Source: Bacillota bacterium
Lineage (GTDB): Bacteria; Bacillota; Bacilli; Paenibacillales; Paenibacillaceae
Length of the DNA: 5,772 bases
Assembly: GCA_023433615.1 (NCBI GenBank)
Contig: JAEZCJ010000114.1
Location: 1 to 5,772 of the forward strand
Direction: 5' to 3'
This document shows, piece by piece, positions 1-4,853 of this stretch. The position numbers were made by a program, and so were the translations under genes. Within the stretch, counting starts at the first letter, position 1. The number at the start of each line of letters is the position of its first letter. The notes beneath the pieces were generated by a model. That model did not search any database. It saw only the letters and a list, made by a program, of their open reading frames with translations, and was not told the DNA's origin.

Positions 1-47
1 AGTTGTTGAACGTTTTCCTTTGGTGTCGTTAGCCATTCGGCATTCAC
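1..47 (-). CDS. ltrA: Group II intron-encoded reverse transcriptase/maturase, N-terminus only
   Basis: The first 16 residues read (M)NAEWLTTPKENVQQL, starting from a GTG codon at 47-45; the rest is beyond the left edge. This N-terminus matches the opening I know from LtrA-like group II intron proteins, which are cytoplasmic RNP components combining reverse transcriptase and RNA-splicing (maturase) activity. A strong ribosome binding site, GAGGAGG (63-57, minus), sits 9 nt before the GTG and decides the start. Just upstream a small hairpin (TCAAG-TTT-CTTGA) abuts the ribosome binding site; in this family the IEP often binds domain IV around its own start to limit translation, so the hairpin may serve that purpose (inference). 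Whether the full reading frame is intact, and whether it has an endonuclease domain, cannot be seen here. Confidence 0.8.
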   Translation of the reverse strand, partial: MNAEWLTTPKENVQQ

Positions 48-480
48 TGACTCGTACCTCCTCAAGAAACTTGAACAAAGCAGGGCTCCTTCCCTCCCGC
101 AGGTTGTGTTGTCCTGCGTTCCTCGGGTACTATGAGCCCCTCGGACTCCCTTCCTGCAGACGTCTCATTTCACCGGTTCGCTTATAGAGCGTCTATTTAC
201 AGCCTCAAAAAAAACTGTGCAGGGGAGGGTCTCCCCAGTTCACTGCATCTTCTTTCATACCATGCCGCTCCCTCTACGCCGGAGGATTCGTCGCTGTCGC
301 TCCAAGTTCTAAACAGCTTCCTTGGCCTTCATCCAGTTGTGCGAGATTCGGCTTCCTCTTTGCCCTCTTGCGAGGCCTTTTTGACGACGCGGCAAGATTC
401 ACTTCATGTTACGGCCTGACATGCCTCCCGCGACCGGACTTTCGCCGGCTAGAAGATGCGTGCTTAGCTGGGCACGCCAC
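1..480 (-). mobile_element. Group II intron, 5' ribozyme portion (partial, runs off left edge)
   Basis: On the minus strand this is the 5' non-coding part of a group II intron: a self-splicing ribozyme that moves by reverse transcription with help from its encoded protein. Three things support it. A reverse transcriptase/maturase ORF starts at its distal end (47-1). The candidate 5' splice site at 480 reads GTGGCGTGCCC, close to the family's GTGYG start, and follows a terminator stem-loop and T tract exactly. The body has folded elements typical of domains I-III, including a long-range stem pairing 83-88 with 134-139 that encloses a 6-bp hairpin (98-103 with 113-118), and a motif CTCATAGTACC (141-131, minus) that I recall from bacterial group II introns. 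Insertion behind a terminator is the habit of class C introns, but class is not settled. The catalytic domain V and the 3' end lie outside. A degenerate copy cannot be excluded. Confidence 0.85.
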
Positions 481-483
481 AAC

Positions 484-506
484 AAAAAACGACTCTCGCG
501 AGTCGT
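484..506 (-). terminator. Intrinsic terminator of tRNA-Ser; intron target
   Basis: Read on the minus strand this is a perfect 7-bp stem (ACGACTC/GAGTCGT) capped by a GCGA tetraloop of GNRA type and followed by six Ts, then GTT. It lies 13 nt beyond the tRNA-Ser 3' end and is the expected stop for the tRNA transcript. The group II intron begins directly after ...TTTTTTGTT, so the stem-loop and T tract also look like the intron's homing target. Confidence 0.85.
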
Positions 507-519
507 CTGTCGATATGTA

Positions 520-610
520 TGGCGGAGAGGGTGGGATTCGAACCCACGCACGCTGTGACACGCCTAGCTGATTTCGAGTCAGCCCCCTTGGGCCTCTTGG
601 GTACCTCTCC
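520..610 (-). tRNA. tRNA-Ser (anticodon CGA, reads UCG)
   Basis: A complete 91-nt class II tRNA on the minus strand. The acceptor stem GGAGAGG (610-604) pairs with CCTCTCC near the 3' end, followed by the discriminator G and an encoded CCA (522-520). The T arm GTGGG-TTCGAAT-CCCAC is canonical. The anticodon stem GCTGA/TCAGC encloses the loop CTCGAAA, giving anticodon CGA at 576-574. The long variable arm, pairing GCGTG with CGTGC through two G-U pairs, is the serine identity hallmark. It is a monocistronic unit with its own promoter upstream and a hairpin terminator downstream. No defect is visible despite the intron inserted about 40 nt beyond its 3' end. Confidence 0.97.
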
Positions 611-673
611 GTATGGATGTCGCCGGACCGTTATGCTGCTCGCTCAGGTCGACGTATTTTTCAAGCAAGACTC

Positions 674-702
674 ATTCTATCACACACACTTGTCCGATGC
701 AA
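674..702 (-). promoter_or_regulatory. Sigma-A promoter for tRNA-Ser
   Basis: On the minus strand TTGCAT (702-697) and TAGAAT (679-674) are separated by exactly 17 nt, a good sigma-A arrangement (consensus TTGACA and TATAAT). Transcription would start near 667, giving a leader of roughly 57 nt before the mature tRNA 5' end. The -35 box sits directly behind the weak terminator of the upstream operon, as expected for a separately transcribed tRNA gene. Confidence 0.6.
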
Positions 703-707
703 CATGC

Positions 708-724
708 AAAAGCGTCCAAACGCT
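708..724 (-). terminator. Weak intrinsic terminator after the DUF951 gene
   Basis: On the minus strand a 5-bp stem AGCGT/ACGCT with a TTGG loop is followed by only a short T run (TTTT including the last stem base). It lies 27 nt after the DUF951 stop and just ahead of the tRNA promoter. The short stem and brief T tract make it a weak candidate, so some read-through into the tRNA is possible. Confidence 0.4.
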
Positions 725-751
725 CCGTAAGGAAAAGTCGGAATATTCCCG

Positions 752-970
752 CTACTGTTCGGACGTTTCTCCCCCTTCTGACGCGCTTCGCAGCACCTTC
801 TTCATGTTCTTCTCGAACTTCGCGCGAGGAACGAGCACGCTGTGCTTGCAGCCCACGCACTTGATCCGAATGTCCATCCCCATGCGAATGACTTCCATCT
901 CGTTCGCCCCACATGGATGAGGCTTCTTCATGAGCACGACATCCCCCAGCTCGAACTGTTTGCGCTCCAT
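752..970 (-). CDS. yyzM: DUF951 family small protein, putative metal-binding
   Basis: A 72-residue cytoplasmic protein of the DUF951 family, whose members are mostly 60-70 residues and whose function is unknown. The family signature is visible: a basic stretch around VVLMKKPHPCG (residues 11-21), then RIKCVGCKH (35-43) and VPRAKFEKNMKKVL (47-60). Cys20, Cys38, Cys41 and nearby His18 and His43 could form a small zinc site (inference). There are no membrane segments. The ATG lies 1 nt past the stop of the MscS gene, and its ribosome binding site GGGGAGGG (985-978) is embedded in the MscS 3' end, so the two are translationally linked and probably co-transcribed. The last dozen residues are polar and likely disordered. 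The symbol follows the B. subtilis family member, which also sits near soj/parB; orthology was not tested. Confidence 0.85.
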   Translation of the reverse strand: MERKQFELGDVVLMKKPHPCGANEMEVIRMGMDIRIKCVGCKHSVLVPRAKFEKNMKKVLRSASEGGETSEQ

Positions 971-971
971 C

Positions 972-1850
972 CTATATCCCTCCCCGTTCTCCTCGATAAT
1001 ACGTAACCTTTCTTGGATTGGGAATCTCGATTCCCTGCGCGTCGAGCGCCTTCTTAATCTCAGCGTTCAGCTTGCGCGATACTGCGGCTTGCGCGTTCGG
1101 CCTGCATTCGGCGATGATGCGGAGCGTGACCTCGGACGGGCTAAGCGCTTGAACGCCGAGCACCTCCGCCGGTTTGGCAAGGTTCTCCTCGGTGACCAGC
1201 GATACGGTCTCCCTGATCGCTGCGATCGCGCGGTCGATATCTGCTTCATAAGCAATCGCCACATCCACAATGGCCAGCGAGTTCCGCAAGGAATAGTTCG
1301 TCACCTCGTTAATCAGGCCGTTCGGGATGATGTAGACTTCCCCTGTCCAGCTCGAGAGGCACGTCGCTCTCAGGCCGATCATCTCTACCGTTCCCTTATA
1401 GTTGCCCGTCTGAATGACGTCCCCTACCGCGAACTGATCCTCCAGTATGATGAAGAACCCTGTGATGACATCCTTCACCAGACTCTGCGCTCCGAACCCG
1501 ATTGCGAGACCTACTACGCCTGCTCCCGCAAGCAGCGGTCCTAAATTGATATTGAACTCTGAGAGTGCCAGCAGCATCACGATAAAATAGACGACATACG
1601 AAGCAACGTTCTTCAGCAGCTTACCGATCGTCTGCACGCGCCGCTGCTCGACATGCAACCGAGTCGGATTCCGATTCAAGATCATGTAGGTCACGGCCTT
1701 ATGTATGACCCAGATCGCGATGCGGCCAATCAACAAGATCAGCAATACGCGAATCGTCGCGATGCCGGCAGCGATCCACATCGCGTCATCTGTCAGCCAG
1801 TTCCTCACCTTATCGACGGAATGCTCCCATTCGTTCCCGATCATGAGCAT
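972..1850 (-). CDS. mscS: MscS-family small-conductance mechanosensitive channel
   Basis: A 292-residue inner-membrane protein of the size and layout of MscS, which opens under membrane tension to release solutes after hypo-osmotic shock. Three hydrophobic helices can be seen: TM1 about 25-50, TM2 about 82-98, and the pore-lining TM3 about 105-135, with the Gly/Ala-rich pattern GAGVVGLAIGFGAQSLVKD (109-127). The beta domain follows (GDVIQTGNYKGTVEMIGLR, 143-161; YIIPNG, 173-178), then the cytoplasmic alpha/beta domain up to about 280. The start at 1850 was chosen because GGTGG lies 7 nt upstream and an in-frame stop lies just before; a second ATG two codons in is the alternative. It lies 42 nt after the DUF3343 gene and overlaps nothing, and is followed at once by DUF951, so a three-gene operon is likely. 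It is a short channel without extra N-terminal helices, closer to MscS/YkuT than to MscK. Confidence 0.93.
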   Translation of the reverse strand: MLMIGNEWEHSVDKVRNWLTDDAMWIAAGIATIRVLLILLIGRIAIWVIHKAVTYMILNRNPTRLHVEQRRVQTIGKLLKNVASYVVYFIVMLLALSEFNINLGPLLAGAGVVGLAIGFGAQSLVKDVITGFFIILEDQFAVGDVIQTGNYKGTVEMIGLRATCLSSWTGEVYIIPNGLINEVTNYSLRNSLAIVDVAIAYEADIDRAIAAIRETVSLVTEENLAKPAEVLGVQALSPSEVTLRIIAECRPNAQAAVSRKLNAEIKKALDAQGIEIPNPRKVTYYRGERGGI

Positions 1851-1892
1851 GCGTCATCCACCGCCTTCAATCGCTAGTATAGCCTATTTATT

Positions 1893-2138
1893 CTATTCCG
1901 CTAACGCGATGGACTCATATCCGGCTTCCGTTAGCTTGAACAAGCCTCTTATTTCTACATTCTCCTGAATGATGACGCGACTGACTTCCCCCACATCCGC
2001 ATCCGCAAAATCGATCGACAACGCGCAACCTGCCGTAATCTCCTTCGGCGTAGGCCGTATATCGATCTCAATGTCCGCATACTCTAGCAGCATCTCGGCA
2101 CGTAGTGCCTGCTGCGTCGAATCAAATGCAATCAGCAC
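1893..2138 (-). CDS. DUF3343 domain protein, putative Se/S carrier-like
   Basis: An 81-residue soluble protein covering the whole DUF3343 domain (PF11823, described as Se/S carrier protein-like). It opens with a strand and helix, IAFDSTQQALRAEMLLEY (3-20), followed by the family motif RPTPKEITAGCALSIDF (28-44), in which Cys38 is the candidate persulfide or selenium-bearing residue (inference). The C-terminal half (GEVSRVIIQENVEIRGLFKL, 50-69) completes a small ferredoxin-like alpha/beta fold. The start is a GTG at 2138, chosen because AAGGGG (2151-2146) lies 7 nt upstream and an in-frame stop occurs 12 codons before with no ATG between. It is the first gene of the unit running through MscS and DUF951. 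Family members often occur near class V aminotransferases of the EF2568 type, and such an enzyme lies 1.4 kb away here. Confidence 0.82.
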   Translation of the reverse strand: MLIAFDSTQQALRAEMLLEYADIEIDIRPTPKEITAGCALSIDFADADVGEVSRVIIQENVEIRGLFKLTEAGYESIALAE

Positions 2139-2180
2139 GCTGCCGCCCCTTTTCGCAATCGCACATTTTGCGCTTATGCA

Positions 2181-2210
2181 TAGTATAAATTCCCACCCTC
2201 GTCCATATAC
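2181..2210 (-). promoter_or_regulatory. Candidate promoter of the DUF3343-mscS-DUF951 operon, sigma-G/F-like
   Basis: On the minus strand TATACTA (2187-2181) lies 18 nt after GTATA (2210-2206). This fits the forespore sigma-G pattern (GHATR, about 18 nt, CATNHTA) in all but one -10 base. TATACT also works as a sigma-A -10 box, but the 17-nt-spaced -35 (GTATAT) is poor for sigma-A. The start site would fall near 2174, some 35 nt before the GTG start codon. Sigma class is inferred from the boxes alone. Confidence 0.4.
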
Positions 2211-2298
2211 TAATAGGGATCAACTGTGATTGCGAGGCAGTGCTACGAAGCTTACTCGCGTCGAATGTTGAACGCTGACGCGGTACTTCCGGTACTCA

Positions 2299-2315
2299 TG
2301 TAGGTTCTGCCTACA
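2299..2315. repeat. Hairpin in the yyaC upstream region
   Basis: The sequence TGTAGG-TTCTG-CCTACA is a perfect 6-bp inverted repeat with a 5-nt loop, preceded by a short direct repeat GGTACT (2282-2287 and 2291-2296). No T tract follows on either strand, so it is not an intrinsic terminator. It lies between the two divergent promoter candidates and could be an operator or chance. No gene is seen in 2139-2433. Confidence 0.35.
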
Positions 2316-2363
2316 CTCCGTTCCTCAGTACCTTCCATCGTCCAACCTTCTCGGCGCTGACAG

Positions 2364-2392
2364 TTGATCATATTGAATACGCAGTTTATTCA
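2364..2392 (+). promoter_or_regulatory. Possible promoter upstream of yyaC
   Basis: TTGATC (2364-2369) and TATTCA (2387-2392) are 17 nt apart, a passable sigma-A pair with weak -10. Within the spacer, GAATA (2375-2379) resembles a sigma-F/sigma-G -35 box, but no matching -10 is found at the right distance. B. subtilis yyaC is a sporulation gene, so a forespore promoter would be expected; the sequence does not settle which factor is used. Confidence 0.25.
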
Positions 2393-2433
2393 TTTTGTGC
2401 ATCACCTTATTCAAGCATGGCGGAGGGGATTCT

Positions 2434-3027
2434 ATGAGAATCGCGAATCGTAATGAAATGCCGCTGAAGATTTCGTATATGGAATCGAATGTCGGCATCC
2501 TGCTGACGGAACGATTGACAAGCTATCTCAACGCGCAAGCGCAGGACCGCCGCGTCGTGATCGTATGCGTAGGGACCGATCGTTCCACCGGCGATTCGCT
2601 TGGTCCGCTGGTCGGAACGCATCTGCATAAGTTCCGCAGCACGCACTTCGATCTATTCGGCACGTTAGAGAACCCCGTGCATGCGATGAATCTGGAGGAG
2701 ACGCTGCTTGAGATCGACCGTACCATCCACCGTCCCTTTATTATCGGAATCGACGCCTGTCTCGGTCAAGTCGCCAGCGTCGGTTGCATTCAAGTCGGAG
2801 ACGGACCTGTCCGTCCAGGCGCCGGCGTGAACAAGGAGCTTCCACCTGTAGGCGATATCCATATCACGGGCATCGTCAACGTCGGCGGGTTCATGGAATA
2901 TTTCGTGCTGCAGAATACGCGCCTCCACCTCGTCATGCGTATGGCGGATATTATCGCACAGAGCCTCTTCTTATCGATCGCTTCTTCCGCCCGGGCAACA
3001 GCCGCTACGCTTGCACGGCCTGACTGA
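2434..3027 (+). CDS. yyaC: Spore protease-like sporulation protein YyaC (DUF1256)
   Basis: A 197-residue soluble protein of the YyaC family, related in fold to the germination protease Gpr and to hydrogenase-maturation proteases. The family core is clear: VVIVCVGTDRSTGDSLGPLVGT (41-62), GTLENPVHAMNLEE (76-89), FIIGIDACLG (102-111) and GIVNVGGFMEYFVLQNTRL (146-164). Asp49 and Asp107 are candidate catalytic aspartates by analogy with Gpr (inference). The ATG at 2434 was chosen for its ribosome binding site GGAGGGG, 5 nt upstream; a TTG 13 codons earlier has no such site. It is the only plus-strand gene here, lying next to soj/parB as in other Bacilli, where yyaC is expressed during sporulation. 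Its substrate is not established. The 3' end overlaps the oppositely oriented DUF4446 gene by 23 nt and no terminator is visible past its stop. Confidence 0.93.
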   Translation: MRIANRNEMPLKISYMESNVGILLTERLTSYLNAQAQDRRVVIVCVGTDRSTGDSLGPLVGTHLHKFRSTHFDLFGTLENPVHAMNLEETLLEIDRTIHRPFIIGIDACLGQVASVGCIQVGDGPVRPGAGVNKELPPVGDIHITGIVNVGGFMEYFVLQNTRLHLVMRMADIIAQSLFLSIASSARATAATLARPD

Positions 3028-3493
3028 TCGCTTTACGCTCTTCTTCGGACAACGAATACGTCGAGCTCCCCTTCTCAAGCGGCTTGGCATATACATACGT
3101 CTCTTCACGATTATGAATGCCGCTGATGACGACACCATCCTGCCGGTCATTCACGACCGCGACAGAGAAGCTCAGATCGTTCCCTTGGCCTTGGAAGGCG
3201 TTATACCGCACTACGCCTACCTTACCCTTAGCGAGGCTCACAGCTTCGCTTAGACGGGCCATTTCGGCCGTCCCAGCCGTCGCCTCCTGCTCACGCTCGC
3301 TCATCCGGCGCTGCAGGTCCCCGATCACTTGCTCCAGGTTCTCGACACCTTGTCCGTTCATCATCGCATCGTACCGTTTCCTCAACTTCTTCAATCGACT
3401 GCCAAGACTCATGTTCCATATCATCATCAATATCAGCAATAAACCTAACAAGACGACCGCAAGCCCGATCGGCTCGGTGCTGAACGTATCCAC
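3005..3493 (-). CDS. DUF4446 family membrane-anchored protein
   Basis: A protein of 162 residues (167 if the upstream ATG is used) matching DUF4446, a family of unknown function. It has one N-terminal membrane helix (IGLAVVLLGLLLILMMIWNM, about 9-28), then a basic coiled-coil-like stretch beginning SRLKKLRKRYDAMMNG and continuing to about residue 80. The conserved C-terminal domain has the motif VGVVRYNAFQGQGNDLSFSVAVVND and the segment GVVISGIHNREETYVYAKPL, ending in a SLSEEERKAI helix. The bulk is probably cytoplasmic, following the positive-inside rule. GTG at 3493 was chosen because GGGGGAG (3506-3500) lies 6 nt before it; the ATG at 3508 is in frame five codons earlier but lacks a good site and is itself part of that purine run. 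It starts 42 nt after the aminotransferase stop, so the two are probably co-transcribed. Its 3' end overlaps yyaC on the other strand. Confidence 0.85.
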   Translation of the reverse strand: MDTFSTEPIGLAVVLLGLLLILMMIWNMSLGSRLKKLRKRYDAMMNGQGVENLEQVIGDLQRRMSEREQEATAGTAEMARLSEAVSLAKGKVGVVRYNAFQGQGNDLSFSVAVVNDRQDGVVISGIHNREETYVYAKPLEKGSSTYSLSEEERKAISQAVQA

Positions 3494-3535
3494 GCTGATC
3501 TCCCCCATGTCCGCTTCACGAATGGATGCTAAGCA

Positions 3536-4705
3536 TCATTCGTAATGCTTCTTTATCTCTCTAACCGCCTCGACCAAGGCATCGACGTCCGATTCCTTCG
3601 TATTCCAGCCTACGCTTGCACGTACAGCGCCTGTCATTGTCGTCCCCGCGCAGGCATGCGCAAGCGGCGTACAATGGAATCCGGACCGCACGGCAATGCC
3701 GTAATGCTGGTCTAGGATGAACGCGGTCTCCGAGGGGTCGGCAGACCCCACGATGAATGAGACGATGCCGGTCCTCGGAGCCCCCAGCCGCGGTCCTAAC
3801 AACCGTATTCCTTCTATTGATAATAACCCATCCATTAGGCGCTGCGACAGCGTCCATTCTTTATTATGGATCTTTTCGACCGTCTCATGCAGGACGTAGC
3901 GCACCCCGGCTGCCAAGCCCGCGAGTCCCTGCGTGTTCAGCGTACCGGACTCATAGCGATCCGGTCTGACATTCGGCTGTTCGATCGCTTCGGATTGGCT
4001 GCCTGTTCCGCCATGCAAGAGCGGCTCCAACTCCACATCCGGATGGATGTACAGCCCCCCTGTCCCTTGTGGTCCTAGCAGCCCCTTATGTCCTGGGAAA
4101 GCAAGCAGATCGATTCCCATTGCTTCCGCATCAATCGGCAGTATACCCGCACTCTGTGCGGCGTCCACCAAGAGACGAACCCCTCTTCGTCTGGTGATCT
4201 CCCCAATCGCCTCAACAGGCAGGATGGATCCCAACAGATTAGAGCTATGGTTTACAACGACCAGCCTCGTATTCGGGCGCAGGGCCGCTTCCACCTGTGA
4301 AGGCTCAATTCCGCCTTCCTCATCCGCTTCGATGTATGTTACGTCGATGCCGAGCGTCCGCTTCAAGTATTCCAACGGTCGACGCACCGAATTATGCTCA
4401 ACGGCCGTTGCGATCGCATGATCCCCTGCACGCAGCAACCCCTTGATGGCTAAGTTCAATGCACCGGTCGTGTTGAACGCGAATGCGATATCATTCGGAT
4501 TCCCAACCCGCAGCAGCTTAGCAACCTGCTTACGTGCCTCGAACACCGTCCGACTGGCTTGTACCGCCATTCGATGGCTGCCCCTGCCGGGATTCGCCCC
4601 ATCATGCATCATGGCTTCGTGAACGGCATCAATGACTGCTTGCGGTTTCGGCCATGAGGTTGCGGCATGATCGAGATAGACCACCTGCTCTGCATGATCC
4701 TTCAT
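3536..4705 (-). CDS. Class V aminotransferase, cysteine desulfurase family (EF2568-like)
   Basis: A 389-residue cytosolic PLP enzyme of fold type I. It should take sulfur (or selenium) from cysteine (or selenocysteine) onto an active-site cysteine, releasing alanine. Key sites are visible: the N-terminal YLDHAATSWPKP motif (10-21), the cofactor-stacking His in VEHNS (His104), Asp181 and Gln184 in LVDAAQSAG, the Schiff-base Lys207 in FPGHKGLLGPQGTGG, Tyr251 to Gly254 in the RYESGTLN motif, and the sulfur-accepting Cys345 in RSGFHCTPLAH. The short loop around that cysteine is of the SufS/CsdB-like group II type. The GHKGLLGPQGTGG and TSWPKP wording points to the TIGR01977 (EF2568) subfamily rather than to housekeeping SufS or IscS. 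The start is supported by AAGGAGG 5 nt before the ATG. A candidate promoter lies 64 nt upstream, and DUF4446 follows downstream. Physiological acceptor unknown. Confidence 0.92.
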   Translation of the reverse strand: MKDHAEQVVYLDHAATSWPKPQAVIDAVHEAMMHDGANPGRGSHRMAVQASRTVFEARKQVAKLLRVGNPNDIAFAFNTTGALNLAIKGLLRAGDHAIATAVEHNSVRRPLEYLKRTLGIDVTYIEADEEGGIEPSQVEAALRPNTRLVVVNHSSNLLGSILPVEAIGEITRRRGVRLLVDAAQSAGILPIDAEAMGIDLLAFPGHKGLLGPQGTGGLYIHPDVELEPLLHGGTGSQSEAIEQPNVRPDRYESGTLNTQGLAGLAAGVRYVLHETVEKIHNKEWTLSQRLMDGLLSIEGIRLLGPRLGAPRTGIVSFIVGSADPSETAFILDQHYGIAVRSGFHCTPLAHACAGTTMTGAVRASVGWNTKESDVDALVEAVREIKKHYE

Positions 4706-4757
4706 CGTGTCCTCCTTGTGCTTGCTTGTGTTCGCGCAATTGTTCTAGGCATAACAA

Positions 4758-4810
4758 TGGCATACCTTAGTTTAATCTCTCCTCAGAAAGAAAACAACGT
4801 AGGTATGCCA
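4758..4810. repeat. 10-bp perfect inverted repeat framing the aminotransferase promoter
   Basis: TGGCATACCT (4758-4767) and AGGTATGCCA (4801-4810) are exact reverse complements separated by 33 nt. A second inverted repeat, ATTGTT (4739-4744) with AACAAT (4753-4758), abuts it on the left. Neither is followed by a T tract, so they do not look like terminators. The arms bracket the -35 and -10 boxes of the putative aminotransferase promoter, as expected for operator half-sites (inference). Confidence 0.6.
4769..4797 (-). promoter_or_regulatory. Candidate sigma-A promoter of the aminotransferase-DUF4446 unit
   Basis: On the minus strand TTGTTT (4797-4792) and TAAACT (4774-4769) are 17 nt apart. 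The predicted start site near 4762 falls within the promoter-proximal arm of the flanking inverted repeat. The leader to the ATG is about 57 nt. The 148-nt gap 4706-4853 contains no ORF, so a promoter here is reasonable, although read-through from parB remains possible because no parB terminator is visible. Confidence 0.4.
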
Positions 4811-4853
4811 CTGATTGCGTCTGCCGTGTTCTATGAATGAGACGTTGATTGAA

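Noticed and set aside
132..419. Plus-strand ORF of 95 residues (MSPSDSLPADVSF...)
   Set aside because: It lies antisense to the structured RNA of the group II intron, has no ribosome binding site and low-complexity Ser/Leu composition. Such frames are common false genes over these introns.
736..753. Palindrome GGAATATTCC right after the DUF951 stop as a terminator
   Set aside because: The palindrome has no loop bases and no T tract directly after it, so it would not make a proper terminator hairpin; the weak stem at 708-724 fits better.
519..920. Plus-strand ORF of 133 residues
   Set aside because: It runs across the tRNA-Ser gene (opposite strand) and the 3' half of the DUF951 gene; its first residues VGFEPTHAVT are the well-known false translation of a tRNA antisense strand.
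930..1544. Plus-strand ORF of 204 residues
   Set aside because: It is entirely antisense to the MscS-family gene, whose protein is clearly recognisable; no protein family is seen in the plus frame.
2395..2433. TTG start extending yyaC by 13 residues
   Set aside because: There is no ribosome binding site before the TTG, whereas the ATG at 2434 has GGAGGGG at good spacing and gives the usual YyaC length.
4047..4421. Plus-strand ORF of 124 residues
   Set aside because: It is antisense to the class V aminotransferase and shows the Ser/Pro-rich composition of a shadow frame.
4758..4810. The 10-bp inverted repeat as a parB transcription terminator
   Set aside because: The loop is 33 nt and no T run follows either arm, so intrinsic termination is unlikely.
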